Part shown: piece after piece, positions 1 to 7,240 of the stretch | Position numbering within the stretch: the stretch's first letter is position 1 | Layout: every line of letters starts with the position of its first letter | Source of the DNA: an uncultured Clostridia bacterium | Lineage (GTDB): Bacteria > Bacillota > Clostridia > Oscillospirales > Acutalibacteraceae | NCBI GenBank assembly: GCA_947567585.1 | Contig: CANONE010000032.1 | Location: 1-16,885, forward strand | Direction of reading: 5' to 3' | Length of the DNA: 16,885 bases | The notes under the pieces: model-generated | Databases searched by the model: none | What the model saw: only the letters and a program-made list of their open reading frames with translations | Told to the model about the DNA's origin: nothing | Made by a program: the position numbers and the translations under genes

Positions 1-1504
1 GGAAGGAGAGGGCGTCCACCGTGTCGCCGTTTAGAAGAATATCCAGCTTTACCAGCTCCGAGGGCCGGTAGCCCAGAAGCTCGTAGTCAAAGGAGGCGTA
101 GCCCCGGGTCCGGGATTTCAGCGCGTCGAAGAAATCATAGATGATTTCGTTTAGGGGCAGCTCGTAGTGGATGTCCACCCGGTCGGTATCGATATATTTC
201 ATATCTATAAAGGTTCCCCGGCGCTCCTGACAGAGCTCCATAATATTGCCTACATACTCCGAAGGGGAGTAGATGTGGGCGTTGGTAATGGGCTCCTGGG
301 CGCTCTGAATGGCGGCGGGGTCTGGATAATTGGTGGGGTTGTCAATGGAGATCTCCTGGCCGTTGGTTTTGGTAATGTGGTAGACGACGCTGGGGGCGGT
401 GGTGACGATGTCCAGGCTGTACTCCCGTTCCAAGCGCTCCTGGATAATCTCCATGTGAAGCAGCCCTAAAAATCCGCAACGGAAGCCAAAGCCTAAGGCC
501 ACGGAGGTCTCCGGTTCAAAGGTCAGAGACGCGTCGTTGAGCTGAAGCTTTTCCAGGGCGTCCCGCAGGTCGGTGTAGTGGGCCCCGTCCGCCGGATAGA
601 TGCCGCAGAAAACCATGGGCTGCACCGCCCGGTAGCCGGGCAGGGCCTCCTGGGCGGGGCGGGCGGAAAGCGTGACGGTGTCTCCTACCCGAGCCTGGCG
701 CACATCCTTTATAGAGGCGGCGATATAGCCCACCTCCCCGGCGTAGAGAGCTTCGGCCGGTTCCAAAGAGGTGGCCCGCAGAAAGCCGCATTCCACCACC
801 TGAAACTCGCCCCCGGTGGCCATCATGCGGATGGTGTCGCCAGTATGCACCACGCCGTCCTTCACCCGGACATAGACGATAACCCCCCGGTAGGAATCGT
901 AATAAGAATCAAAAATCAGCGCTTTTAAGGGCGCGTCTTCGTCCCCTTGGGGAGCCGGCACATCGCTGACGATGCGCTCCATCACTTCGTCGATGTTAAT
1001 CCCGTTTTTGGCGGAGATCCGGGGCGCGTCCATGGCGGGGATGCCGATGACGTCCTCAATCTCATGGCAGGCCCGGTCCGGGTCCGCGCTGACTAAGTCT
1101 ATTTTGTTCACCACCGGCACGATTTCCAATCCCGCGTCCACCGCCAGATAGGTGTTGGCCAAGGTCTGGGCCTCAATGCCCTGGGAGGCATCTACCACCA
1201 GAACGGCACCCTCGCAGGCGGCCAGGGAACGGGATACCTCGTAGTTGAAGTCCACATGGCCGGGGGTGTCAATGAGATTAAAGACATAGTCCTCCCCGTC
1301 CTTGGCCGTGTATACCAAAGTCACCGCGTGGGCCTTTATGGTGATCCCCCGCTCCCGTTCCAGGTCCATATTGTCTAAAAGCTGGTTCTCCATCTCCCGC
1401 AGGGGCACGGCCTTGGTCTGCTCCAAGATTCGGTCCGCCAGCGTGGATTTGCCATGGTCTATATGCGCCACAATGCTGAAATTCCTGATTTTATTTTTAT
1501 CCAT
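1..1504 (-). CDS. lepA: Elongation factor 4 (LepA), C-terminus beyond window edge
   Basis: Ribosome-associated GTPase that acts on stalled or mistranslocated ribosomes. Reading the minus strand from ATG at 1504-1502, the protein begins MDKNKIRNFSIVAHIDHGKS, which is the LepA N-terminus with the G1 P-loop (AHIDHGKST). Further in are G3 (DTPGHVDFNYE, near 1250-1285) and G4 (VNKIDL, near 1093-1112). The frame stays open to base 1, giving 501 codons; LepA is usually about 600 residues, so roughly the last 100, including the end of the LepA-specific C-terminal domain, are missing. The start is supported by an AGGAGG box at 1511-1516 on the plus numbering, 6 nt upstream. It is divergent from the hypothetical gene at 1842. 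Its leader of roughly 230 nt holds two hairpins and a repeat copy. Identification is very secure. Confidence 0.97.
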   Translation of the reverse strand, partial: MDKNKIRNFSIVAHIDHGKSTLADRILEQTKAVPLREMENQLLDNMDLERERGITIKAHAVTLVYTAKDGEDYVFNLIDTPGHVDFNYEVSRSLAACEGAVLVVDASQGIEAQTLANTYLAVDAGLEIVPVVNKIDLVSADPDRACHEIEDVIGIPAMDAPRISAKNGINIDEVMERIVSDVPAPQGDEDAPLKALIFDSYYDSYRGVIVYVRVKDGVVHTGDTIRMMATGGEFQVVECGFLRATSLEPAEALYAGEVGYIAASIKDVRQARVGDTVTLSARPAQEALPGYRAVQPMVFCGIYPADGAHYTDLRDALEKLQLNDASLTFEPETSVALGFGFRCGFLGLLHMEIIQERLEREYSLDIVTTAPSVVYHITKTNGQEISIDNPTNYPDPAAIQSAQEPITNAHIYSPSEYVGNIMELCQERRGTFIDMKYIDTDRVDIHYELPLNEIIYDFFDALKSRTRGYASFDYELLGYRPSELVKLDILLNGDTVDALSF

Positions 1505-1525
1505 GCAAGTTCCTCCTAAGGCCAA

Positions 1526-1660
1526 GACCTTGGGGACACGTCCCCAAGCCCCGGCCGCTTTTGTAGAAAGTGATGACGTTGGCTATGTGAAGCCACAAAA
1601 CTTTATCATGCCTAAATTTCCCTTTTCCTGGGAGCCGCCTAAGCGGAGGCGGGAGGCTCG
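1526..1660 (+). repeat. Dispersed intergenic repeat, copy 1
   Basis: The core (about 1563-1610) begins TAGAAAGTGATGACGTT and continues through GTGAAGCCAC and AAACTTTATCATG. Read on the minus strand, bases 2687-2639 give the same run with mainly C/T and A/G changes. The GACCTTGGGGAC start and the GTGAAG..AAACTTT portion recur at 7240-7283. It ends in a GC-rich hairpin, with arms CCGCCT (1635-1640) and AGGCGG (1647-1652) extended by outer GAG/CTC pairing. It lies in the lepA leader. No ORF or transposase is present, so it looks like a small structured intergenic element. Confidence 0.55.
1529..1548. repeat. Inverted repeat next to the lepA ribosome binding site
   Basis: Arms CTTGGGGAC (1529-1537) and GTCCCCAAG (1540-1548) are perfect complements around a 2-nt centre; as RNA this would fold as an 8-bp stem with a 4-nt loop. 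In the lepA transcript it lies about 12 nt upstream of the AGGAGG box. It begins repeat copy 1. The half-sequence GACCTTGGGGAC also recurs just after radC (7240-7251). Confidence 0.6.
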
Positions 1661-1718
1661 CGGGGGATAGGCTTAGTATGCCAATCCAAATGTATCTTTG
1701 CGGACGAGGGAAACTCCC

Positions 1719-1739
1719 AATGTATGCTTTGCATACATT
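1719..1739. promoter_or_regulatory. Palindrome overlapping the putative lepA promoter
   Basis: Perfect 9-bp arms AATGTATGC (1719-1727) and GCATACATT (1731-1739) flank TTT. It overlaps the minus-strand -10 box (1742-1737) and covers the expected start of transcription of lepA, the usual place for a repressor operator. It could also simply be a hairpin at the mRNA 5' end. No regulator is identified. Confidence 0.45.
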
Positions 1740-1765
1740 ATAACATATTGCTGGGATATTTTAAA
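1737..1765 (-). promoter_or_regulatory. Putative lepA promoter
   Basis: On the minus strand, TATAAT (1742-1737) is preceded at 17 bp by TTTAAA (1765-1760), which matches 4 of 6 bases of the -35 consensus. It would give a leader of about 230 nt for lepA. The -10 box is perfect and the -35 is weak, so this is moderately supported. Confidence 0.45.
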
Positions 1766-1841
1766 TCCCCATTTTTGCCGTCGGAAACCTTATTTTCTGG
1801 GGTCTGCCAGCCGATGTTTTTAGTAAGAAGGAGGTGGTACG

Positions 1842-2480
1842 ATGGATTTGAATCTTACCCCTAAACTGCGCCGGCGGGAAACGGCGGACGCCGGACGGAC
1901 AGCCAACGCCTCCGGTGCCCGGAAAGAACTGGGCGAACCTATGAGCCGGACGGAAAAATTGCGGCAGAGCCGGGAAGACCGCGTGGAGCTCTCCCAGGAA
2001 GCTTTGGAGTTTTTAAAGGCACAGAACGAGCCGGCCGGTCCGGCGGAGAAGGAGGCGGAGGAGTTCCGTACCCTTACTAAGGAAGAACAGCGGCAGCTGG
2101 CAAAAGCGGACCAGCGCAAGTTTATCTCCCAGGCGCTGGCGGTGGTGCGGGAGCAAACCGCCGCAATGCAGGAGCAGTCCAAAAAGCAAACGGACGCGCT
2201 GAAAGAATCTTTGGACAAAATGAAGAAGTGCGCCAAAATTGCCCACAGCATCAGCAAAGGCCGCAAGGTACCGCCCAAGGATGAGAAGTACCTTTTGGAA
2301 AACGACCCCAAAGCATACATGATGGCCATGGCTTTGCGGATGTTGGAGGAGCAGGACAACAAGAAGGTAAAATCCGTGCTGGACGACGAGGATCAGCAAA
2401 ACGAAGCTGAAACCGCCGCGCCCTCTGTTCCGGAGCCCTCCATAGACTCCGGCGCGGAAGCGGACATCCCCGTTGAATAG
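1842..2480 (+). CDS. Charged helical protein of unknown function
   Basis: 212 residues, not assigned to a named family. The start is well supported by GGAGGT at 1830-1835, about 6 nt before the ATG. The N-terminal 60 residues are basic and probably disordered. Residues about 60-150 are very rich in Glu, Lys and Gln (EEQRQLAKADQRK, EQTAAMQEQSKKQ) and look like a long helix or coiled coil. A more conserved-looking block follows at about 148-175 (GRKVPPKDEKYLLENDP, then AYMMAMALRML), and the tail is acidic. There is no signal peptide, membrane segment or catalytic motif, so it is probably cytoplasmic. The gene is monocistronic: lepA diverges upstream and a strong terminator follows directly. Base composition matches the neighbours and there are long antisense ORFs, but the ribosome binding site and terminator both favour this strand. 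Confidence 0.85.
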   Translation: MDLNLTPKLRRRETADAGRTANASGARKELGEPMSRTEKLRQSREDRVELSQEALEFLKAQNEPAGPAEKEAEEFRTLTKEEQRQLAKADQRKFISQALAVVREQTAAMQEQSKKQTDALKESLDKMKKCAKIAHSISKGRKVPPKDEKYLLENDPKAYMMAMALRMLEEQDNKKVKSVLDDEDQQNEAETAAPSVPEPSIDSGAEADIPVE

Positions 2481-2484
2481 CCGA

Positions 2485-2511
2485 AAAGCAAGGGTGCGCC
2501 CTTGCTTTTTT
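2485..2511 (+). terminator. Intrinsic terminator of the gene at 1842
   Basis: Stem AAAGCAAGGG (2485-2494) and CCCTTGCTTT (2499-2508) with loop TGCG, running into six T (2506-2511). It starts 4 nt after the stop codon. Confidence 0.9.
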
Positions 2512-2611
2512 CTTTGCCTGGGGATTGCCTCCAAGGGCTTTGTGCCGCCGTCCCTGGCCCGGAAAGGCCCCCCTCTTCCGGCCCCACCGCCGCCCACCGC
2601 CCTTTAGGGGC

Positions 2612-2700
2612 CATCCATACGGAGTCGAAAAACCTCAAACATAAAAGGCTTCGTGACTTCGCGTAGAGAACGCCATCGCTTTCTATAAAAAGGCGGATAG
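2612..2700 (-). repeat. Dispersed intergenic repeat, copy 2
   Basis: Read on the minus strand from 2687, the sequence TAGAAAGCGATGGCGTT matches copy 1 at 1563 onward, followed by CGCGAAGTCACGAAGCC and TTTTATG. Further on, GGTTTTTCGACTCC (2635-2622) resembles GGTTTTTTCGGG at 7292-7303 in copy 3. Both copies can form a small stem in the middle: GCGT with ACGC here, ACGT with ATGT in copy 1. One A-T pair is replaced by G-C and one G.T by G-C. It fills the gap between the terminator at 2511 and the MATE promoter. The rest of 2512-2726 shows no gene I trust. Confidence 0.55.
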
Positions 2701-2726
2701 GGTTTAAGGACAGCAACCTCCAGGTC

Positions 2727-2755
2727 TTGCCTTTCCCGCGGCTTTGGTGTATAAT
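2727..2755 (+). promoter_or_regulatory. Promoter of the MATE transporter gene
   Basis: TTGCCT (2727-2732), a 17-bp spacer, then TATAAT (2750-2755). The TTG of the -35 box is in frame with the transporter and can be misread as its start codon; the promoter shows that translation must begin downstream. Confidence 0.7.
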
Positions 2756-2798
2756 AAGGGTAGTTGCAAATGAAACTATTTATTGGGAGGAATTTGGA

Positions 2799-4163
2799 TT
2801 GGCGTTTATGGAAAGAATCCGCCCCTACTTAGGGGACAAACCCTTTTACCGCACGGTGGCGGCGATTGCCGTGCCCATCTCGCTGCAAAGCCTTATTACC
2901 ATCGGCGTCAACATGATGGACACCATCATGCTGGGCTCGCTGGGGGAGACGGCGCTGTCGGCCTCGTCTCTGGCCAACCAGTTTATCAATATCTTCCATA
3001 TCTGCTGTATGGGCATGGGAATGGGCGCCTCGGTGCTTACTTCCCGGTTCTGGGGAATGCAGGACAAGCACTCCCTGCGCAAGGCGGTGACGATTATGCT
3101 GCGGCTGTGTCTCGTGATTGCCAGCCTATTCACCATCGCCACCATCATCACGCCGGAAGGGCTTATGCGCATTTACACCGTGGAGGAGCCCATTATCGCG
3201 GCTGGAGCCGGGTACTTCCGGTGGTCCATACCCTGTTACCTGCTGCTGGGGCTGCCCCTGACCTGCACCATTGTGCTGCGGAGCGTGGGGCAGGTCAAGC
3301 TGCCGCTGGTTACGTCCATTATTGCGTTCTTTGTAAACATTTTCTTCAACTACATGTTTATCTTCGGCAAATTCGGCGCGCCTGCCATGGGCGTGGAGGG
3401 AGCGGCTCTGGGCACGCTGATCTCCCGGGTATTCGAGTTTGGGTTCATCTGCGGGTACTTTTTCTTCCTGGACCAGAAAATCGCCTACCGGGTGCGGCAT
3501 CTGTTTATGAAATGCCGGGACCTTTTAGGGGACTATCTGAAAATCAGCATCCCAGTGCTGGTCAGCGACGCCCTTTTGGCCTTGGGCAACAGCGCGGTAG
3601 CCATGGTTATGGGGCGCATCGGGGCCAGCTTTGTCTCGGCCAACGCCATTACCACGGTTACCCAGCAGCTGAGCACGGTGTTTATCCAGGGCATCTCCAA
3701 CGCCAGCTCCATCATTACCGGCCATACCCTGGGGGAGGGGGATACCGAGAAAGCCCAGCGGCAGGGAGTCACCTTCTTAGGCTTAGGGGTGGCCATTGGT
3801 ATTCTGGCCGGCGGGCTGATTATGCTGATCAGCGGGCCGGTTATCAGCTGCTATAATATCAACGGGGAAACCCGGGACATTGCCGGGCAGCTGATGCTGG
3901 CGGTAGGCGTCATCGTGATTTTCCAGTCCGCCAACTCCATCCTCACCAAGGGCGTGCTGCGGGGCGGCGGGGACACGAAGTTCCTGATGCTGGCGGATAT
4001 CCTGTTTTTGTGGATCGCGTCTATTCCCCTGGGGGGATTGGCGGGGCTCTATTGGCATCTGCCGGCGTTTTGGATTTACATATTCTTAAAGATCGACCAG
4101 TTTATCAAGGCGATTTGGTGCGTGTTCCGGCTGGGGAGCCGGAAGTGGATAAAAAAGATATAG
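2799..4163 (+). CDS. MATE-family multidrug/metabolite efflux transporter
   Basis: Integral membrane antiporter of the MATE family, which exports cationic drugs or metabolites using a sodium or proton gradient; the substrate cannot be told. The protein has about twelve hydrophobic segments in two related halves. The first begins FYRTVAAIAVPISLQSLITI and has the typical NMMDTIMLGSLGETALSA. The second begins YLKISIPVLVSDALLALGNS, followed by ANAITTVTQQLSTVFIQG, and ends with the family's LRGGGDTKFLM region. The start chosen is TTG at 2799, 8 nt after GGAGG (2786-2790). ATG at 2808 is an alternative but 17 nt from that box, and the upstream TTG at 2727 is part of the promoter. From 2799 the protein is 454 residues, normal for MATE. 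It is a single-gene unit, convergent with the L,D-transpeptidase gene. Resemblance is closest to the MepA/NorM-like bacterial branch, though I cannot place it exactly. Confidence 0.93.
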   Translation: MAFMERIRPYLGDKPFYRTVAAIAVPISLQSLITIGVNMMDTIMLGSLGETALSASSLANQFINIFHICCMGMGMGASVLTSRFWGMQDKHSLRKAVTIMLRLCLVIASLFTIATIITPEGLMRIYTVEEPIIAAGAGYFRWSIPCYLLLGLPLTCTIVLRSVGQVKLPLVTSIIAFFVNIFFNYMFIFGKFGAPAMGVEGAALGTLISRVFEFGFICGYFFFLDQKIAYRVRHLFMKCRDLLGDYLKISIPVLVSDALLALGNSAVAMVMGRIGASFVSANAITTVTQQLSTVFIQGISNASSIITGHTLGEGDTEKAQRQGVTFLGLGVAIGILAGGLIMLISGPVISCYNINGETRDIAGQLMLAVGVIVIFQSANSILTKGVLRGGGDTKFLMLADILFLWIASIPLGGLAGLYWHLPAFWIYIFLKIDQFIKAIWCVFRLGSRKWIKKI

Positions 4164-4171
4164 GCGCGTAA

Positions 4172-4245
4172 AAACGCGGCCCAAGAGCCGGGACTTGGCA
4201 ATGCCAGGTCTGCGCCCTTGGGCCGCGTTTACGCTTCGCTTTTTT
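4172..4245. terminator. Bidirectional terminator between convergent genes
   Basis: A 14-bp perfect stem, AAACGCGGCCCAAG (4172-4185) with CTTGGGCCGCGTTT (4217-4230), encloses a second small hairpin (TTGGC at 4195-4199, GCCAG... from 4203). T-rich stretches lie on both sides: TTTTTT at about 4240-4245 for the plus strand, and, read on the minus strand, TTTTTACGCG and TTTTTTATCC beyond 4174. It serves the MATE gene and the L,D-transpeptidase gene. Confidence 0.8.
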
Positions 4246-6169
4246 AGTGGCAGCCGCGCTCTTGGCACATCCAATACGCTGTGGGATCCGTGGGGTCCCA
4301 GGTGTGCCATCCGGGAATCTTCAGCCCCTCCGGCCTAGCCAGCGGGCCGCTGGTCTCCCAAGAGGAAATGTCAATCTGCGTCCCTACCGCGCAGTTGTCA
4401 TAGATCCACTTGGCGTCCCGGCAATTCAGCCGGATGCACCCCAGAGAGCGGGTGGTCCCCAGGTTGTTGTACTCGCTGGCCCACATGGTGTAGTTGTTCT
4501 GCAAATCATTGGGCACAGAATGGAACAGGTAGCTGTCCAAAATCTGGGTACACCACTGGGCCCAGCTGCCCCCTACCATCTCCAGCCAGCGGTAATGCGC
4601 CGGCACATAGAAGGTCCCTGTGGGGGTGGGCTCGCCGCAGGAGGTCAGCATGGCCCGTACCGGAATGGTGTATTTGCCGTCCGCGTCCTTGGCGAAAATA
4701 ATCAGATAGTTGGCGGGCTTATAGACCTTGATAAGGTATGGCCCGTTTACAACGCCCATCTCGGAAATGTCCTCCTGCATGACGCCGTTCTTAAAATAGC
4801 GCGTCCAGCCGTCCTTTTTGAAGAAGCCGCTGGCCAGGGCCCCCTTGTTGTCAAACACATAGGGCATGCCGTCCAGGGTCTGCTCGCCCCGCAGGAACTT
4901 GCCGTCCTTTCCTACATAGTAGGTTTTGCCGCTGTCCTTGAACCAGCCGGTTTTTACCGGGCGCTTGTCGGCGGTATAGGCGGTCCAGGTTTCGCCGCCG
5001 TTTTCGGATCTTCTATGCATATGGGTGGTAGTGGCCTCCACAATCTCCCCATAGGCCCAGTCCTCTGGGAATACATCGTAGAAGTTGGTCACCTTGTCCT
5101 TGCTTTTGATATCCGCAGCCGGACTGCGGCCCAGCACATTGTTGAGAATGGTTACAGCCTCCGCCCGGGTCACATGCTTCTCCGGCCAGAAATTGCCGTT
5201 CTCGTCTCCCGAGACCCAGTCCTTTACGTAGGCGGACACCACGTAATCCGTATACCAGGCGCCGTCCTTCAGGTCCTTAATCAAGCAGGGGCCTTTTTCC
5301 AGGGGAACCAGGCTGGCGGCCATCTTGACAAACTCCGCCTTGGTGATGTTCCGGTTGGGCTTAAAGCTGCCGTCTTCAAAGCCGGTGGCTATGCCCATCT
5401 GATACATCTTGCTGATGGCTGGGGCGCACCAGGCGTCGGGCTTCACATCGGTAAACGCCTGTTCCGGCGCGGACTGGTCCAGCAGCAGGTTGTATATCAA
5501 CGTGGCCGCCTCCGCTCGGGTAACCTTTCCATCCGGCCTAAAGAGGCCGTTGGTATAACCGTTGGCATATGCCTTGTGGTTTTCCGTATCCAGCAGCTCG
5601 CCGATTTCCAAGGGCCGCCACTGGGCCGTAAACAGGGTGTCTTCCAGAATGAAGACCTCTGTGGGGTCCACCAGATTGCCCTCCCTGTCCAGCCATCCTT
5701 CCAGAATGTACCCCCGGGGGGTGGATTCCTCCAGGCTGATTTCCGGCATCTCCTGAGGTTTCACGCTTTCGCCCTTTGCCACCGTCACCGTGTAGGTGTT
5801 GTTCTCCTGAAACGCGAAGGTTACTGTAAACGCCTCTGGGGCCGGACTGGGAGACTCTTCGGGGTCTGCCGGCTCGTTCTCTCCCGGCTCGCCGGGTTCG
5901 CTCTCCCCTGGTTCGCCGGGCCCCTCTTCGTCTGGCTCCTCCGGTTCATCCAAATCCGCTCCTGGAACGATCTCTGTGGGCGGGACGCTGTCCGGCTCAG
6001 GCTCCCGGTCTATAAAAAGGCCGGCGCCCTGCCCGGGCGCGTTTTCCCCGCTGGCGCTGGAGGCCGGCAGGCCCAAACAAGCGGCCAGCACCAGGCAGCA
6101 GAGCAGCAGGGAGAGGCTGCGCCGGAAGTTTTTGTGTGAAGTTGGGAGGTTTCTTTTCATTTCCTTCAT
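4244..6169 (-). CDS. Secreted SLH-domain L,D-transpeptidase (YkuD family)
   Basis: Cell-wall enzyme predicted to form 3-3 peptidoglycan cross-links or attach proteins to the wall. Order in 641 residues: basic N-terminus and hydrophobic signal (about 14-40); Pro/Glu-rich spacer with GEPGE repeats (55-112); an InlB-type B-repeat-like domain (114-186, ending TLFTAQW); three SLH domains (about 187-232, 239-288, 299-347; the first lacks its N-terminal half); choline-binding-like Trp/Gly repeats (about 393-465); and a YkuD domain (475-600) with the catalytic motif SLGCIRLN, Cys578 and conserved His550. A Cys-containing tail follows. The signal has both a lipobox-like LAAC (Cys31) and an ASSA type-I site, so anchoring is uncertain. 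The ribosome binding site AAGGAG is only 2 nt from ATG 6169; the second ATG at 6160 (11 nt away, MKRNLPTSHK) may be the real start. SLH domains usually bind pyruvylated wall polymers. Confidence 0.93.
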   Translation of the reverse strand: MKEMKRNLPTSHKNFRRSLSLLLCCLVLAACLGLPASSASGENAPGQGAGLFIDREPEPDSVPPTEIVPGADLDEPEEPDEEGPGEPGESEPGEPGENEPADPEESPSPAPEAFTVTFAFQENNTYTVTVAKGESVKPQEMPEISLEESTPRGYILEGWLDREGNLVDPTEVFILEDTLFTAQWRPLEIGELLDTENHKAYANGYTNGLFRPDGKVTRAEAATLIYNLLLDQSAPEQAFTDVKPDAWCAPAISKMYQMGIATGFEDGSFKPNRNITKAEFVKMAASLVPLEKGPCLIKDLKDGAWYTDYVVSAYVKDWVSGDENGNFWPEKHVTRAEAVTILNNVLGRSPAADIKSKDKVTNFYDVFPEDWAYGEIVEATTTHMHRRSENGGETWTAYTADKRPVKTGWFKDSGKTYYVGKDGKFLRGEQTLDGMPYVFDNKGALASGFFKKDGWTRYFKNGVMQEDISEMGVVNGPYLIKVYKPANYLIIFAKDADGKYTIPVRAMLTSCGEPTPTGTFYVPAHYRWLEMVGGSWAQWCTQILDSYLFHSVPNDLQNNYTMWASEYNNLGTTRSLGCIRLNCRDAKWIYDNCAVGTQIDISSWETSGPLARPEGLKIPGWHTWDPTDPTAYWMCQERGCH

Positions 6170-6313
6170 TTCTCCTTCTCATTGGACCCGGCTCCATGGT
6201 AAAGGAGCTGCATCCAGGTCCAGATTTTGTCCGGGAAGCTCCGAAAACCGGCGTCTGCCAGTACCATGCGGCTGTCCCGATTTATTTTGCATATATGGAG
6301 CTGAGATAAAATG

Positions 6314-6342
6314 ATTATACTATATATTTGGAGAAAAGGGAA
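6314..6342 (-). promoter_or_regulatory. Possible promoter of the L,D-transpeptidase gene
   Basis: On the minus strand a perfect TATAAT lies at 6319-6314. The best -35 at 17 bp is TTCCCT (6342-6337), only 3 of 6 bases. It lies in a locally AT-rich stretch (6285-6370) of the divergent region and would give a leader of about 140 nt. The rest of the intergenic stretch 6170-6479 shows no gene I trust. Confidence 0.3.
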
Positions 6343-6479
6343 GATATGGAAGCATATTTCTTTTTGTAATTTTTTACCATCTCTTCTATAAAAGAGGAGA
6401 ATAAAAGGGAGCCCTTCTTTTCCCTGCCACACCGGCTGGTATACGGGCCGTCCTTTGCTCTGCCCAGGCGCAAAAAAGC

Positions 6480-6508
6480 TTGACTTTAAAACGAACATTT
6501 GTTATGAT
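6480..6508 (+). promoter_or_regulatory. Promoter of radC and probably the whole repair cluster
   Basis: TTGACT (6480-6485), a 17-bp spacer, then TATGAT (6503-6508): 5/6 and 5/6 matches to sigma-A consensus. It ends 23 nt before the radC start. No convincing second promoter is visible up to uvrA. Confidence 0.75.
6492..6505 (+). promoter_or_regulatory. LexA/DinR-box-like operator in the radC promoter
   Basis: CGAACATTTGTTAT matches the Gram-positive LexA box form CGAAC-N4-GTTCG in the left half completely and in the right half for GTT only. It lies between the -35 and -10 and overlaps the first two bases of the -10, so a bound repressor would block the polymerase. SOS control of the repair genes downstream is an inference. 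Confidence 0.45.
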
Positions 6509-6531
6509 TACTACCATAAGGAGGGAGAGCC

Positions 6532-7239
6532 ATGGGCCGGAAAAAAGCGGATATAGAGGAAGCCCGCAGGCGTGAGCTTCTGCTGGAGACCCTGGGCTAT
6601 ATCCTGCCAAAGGAACAGGCGCAGCGGGCGGCAAAGTCTCTTTGGAGCTCCTTGGGCGGGCTTTCCTCCATGTTTGCCGCGCCCTGGGAAGAGCTGGCCC
6701 GGCTGCCGGGGATGAACGAAGACGCCGCCCGGTTTCTTCACCTGGCAACGGCCCTGGCCCGGGCCTGCATGGAGGAAGAGGCCGGGGCGCTAAAGCGCGT
6801 GACGGATTCCGCCTGCGCGGTGGAGCTTTTCCGCCCCAAATTTCTAGGCCGGACCACCGAGGCTGTCTGCCTGATGCTTCTGGACAGCCGCCGCAGGCTG
6901 CTATATAACGACATTCTGGCCGAGGGCTCGGTGGGGGCTGTGCCAGTCTACATTCGCAAGCTTGTGAAGCTGTGCATCGACTATAATGCCTTTGTGGCCA
7001 TTTTGGCCCACAACCATCCCAGCGGCAGCGCCCTGCCTTCTCAGGAGGACATGGTGGTGACCCGTCAGGTCCAGCTGGCCCTAACCGGTATAGACGCCAG
7101 CCTGCGGGACCATATTATTTTGGCGGCGGACAGCAGCTTCTCCTTCATGGATAGCGGCATGCTCTCCGACATCACCGCCCAGCTACAGCGCGCCCGCCGG
7201 GAATCTCTGGACAGTGTGCGGGGGCGGGGCAGCGCCTGA
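6532..7239 (+). CDS. radC: RadC-family JAB/MPN-domain protein
   Basis: RadC is a conserved protein of uncertain function, historically linked to DNA repair and carrying a JAB1/MPN (JAMM) metal-binding domain. In these 235 residues an N-terminal helical part with an HhH-like segment (ELARLPGMNEDAA, 54-66) precedes the JAB domain (about 90-225). The JAMM metal set is complete: Glu131 (LAEGSV), His160 and His162 (AHNHPSG), Ser170 and Asp173 (PSQED). Length is normal for RadC. ATG 6532 follows GGAGG at 6520-6524. It is the first gene of the repair cluster, separated from uvrB by 157 nt containing a repeat copy, and its promoter bears the LexA-like box. The enzymatic role is unproven for the family, so only the family assignment is firm. 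Confidence 0.95.
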   Translation: MGRKKADIEEARRRELLLETLGYILPKEQAQRAAKSLWSSLGGLSSMFAAPWEELARLPGMNEDAARFLHLATALARACMEEEAGALKRVTDSACAVELFRPKFLGRTTEAVCLMLLDSRRRLLYNDILAEGSVGAVPVYIRKLVKLCIDYNAFVAILAHNHPSGSALPSQEDMVVTRQVQLALTGIDASLRDHIILAADSSFSFMDSGMLSDITAQLQRARRESLDSVRGRGSA

Positions 7240-7240
7240 G

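Noticed and set aside
2783..3856. A 357-codon frame overlapping the MATE gene in another frame
   Set aside because: It is a shadow of the transporter: its translation is His/Gly/Arg/Ala-rich and not membrane-like.
4247..6139. A 630-codon open frame on the plus strand opposite the L,D-transpeptidase gene
   Set aside because: It is antisense to a gene with clear domains and catalytic motifs. It has no family motif of its own, and long antisense frames are common in GC-rich coding DNA.
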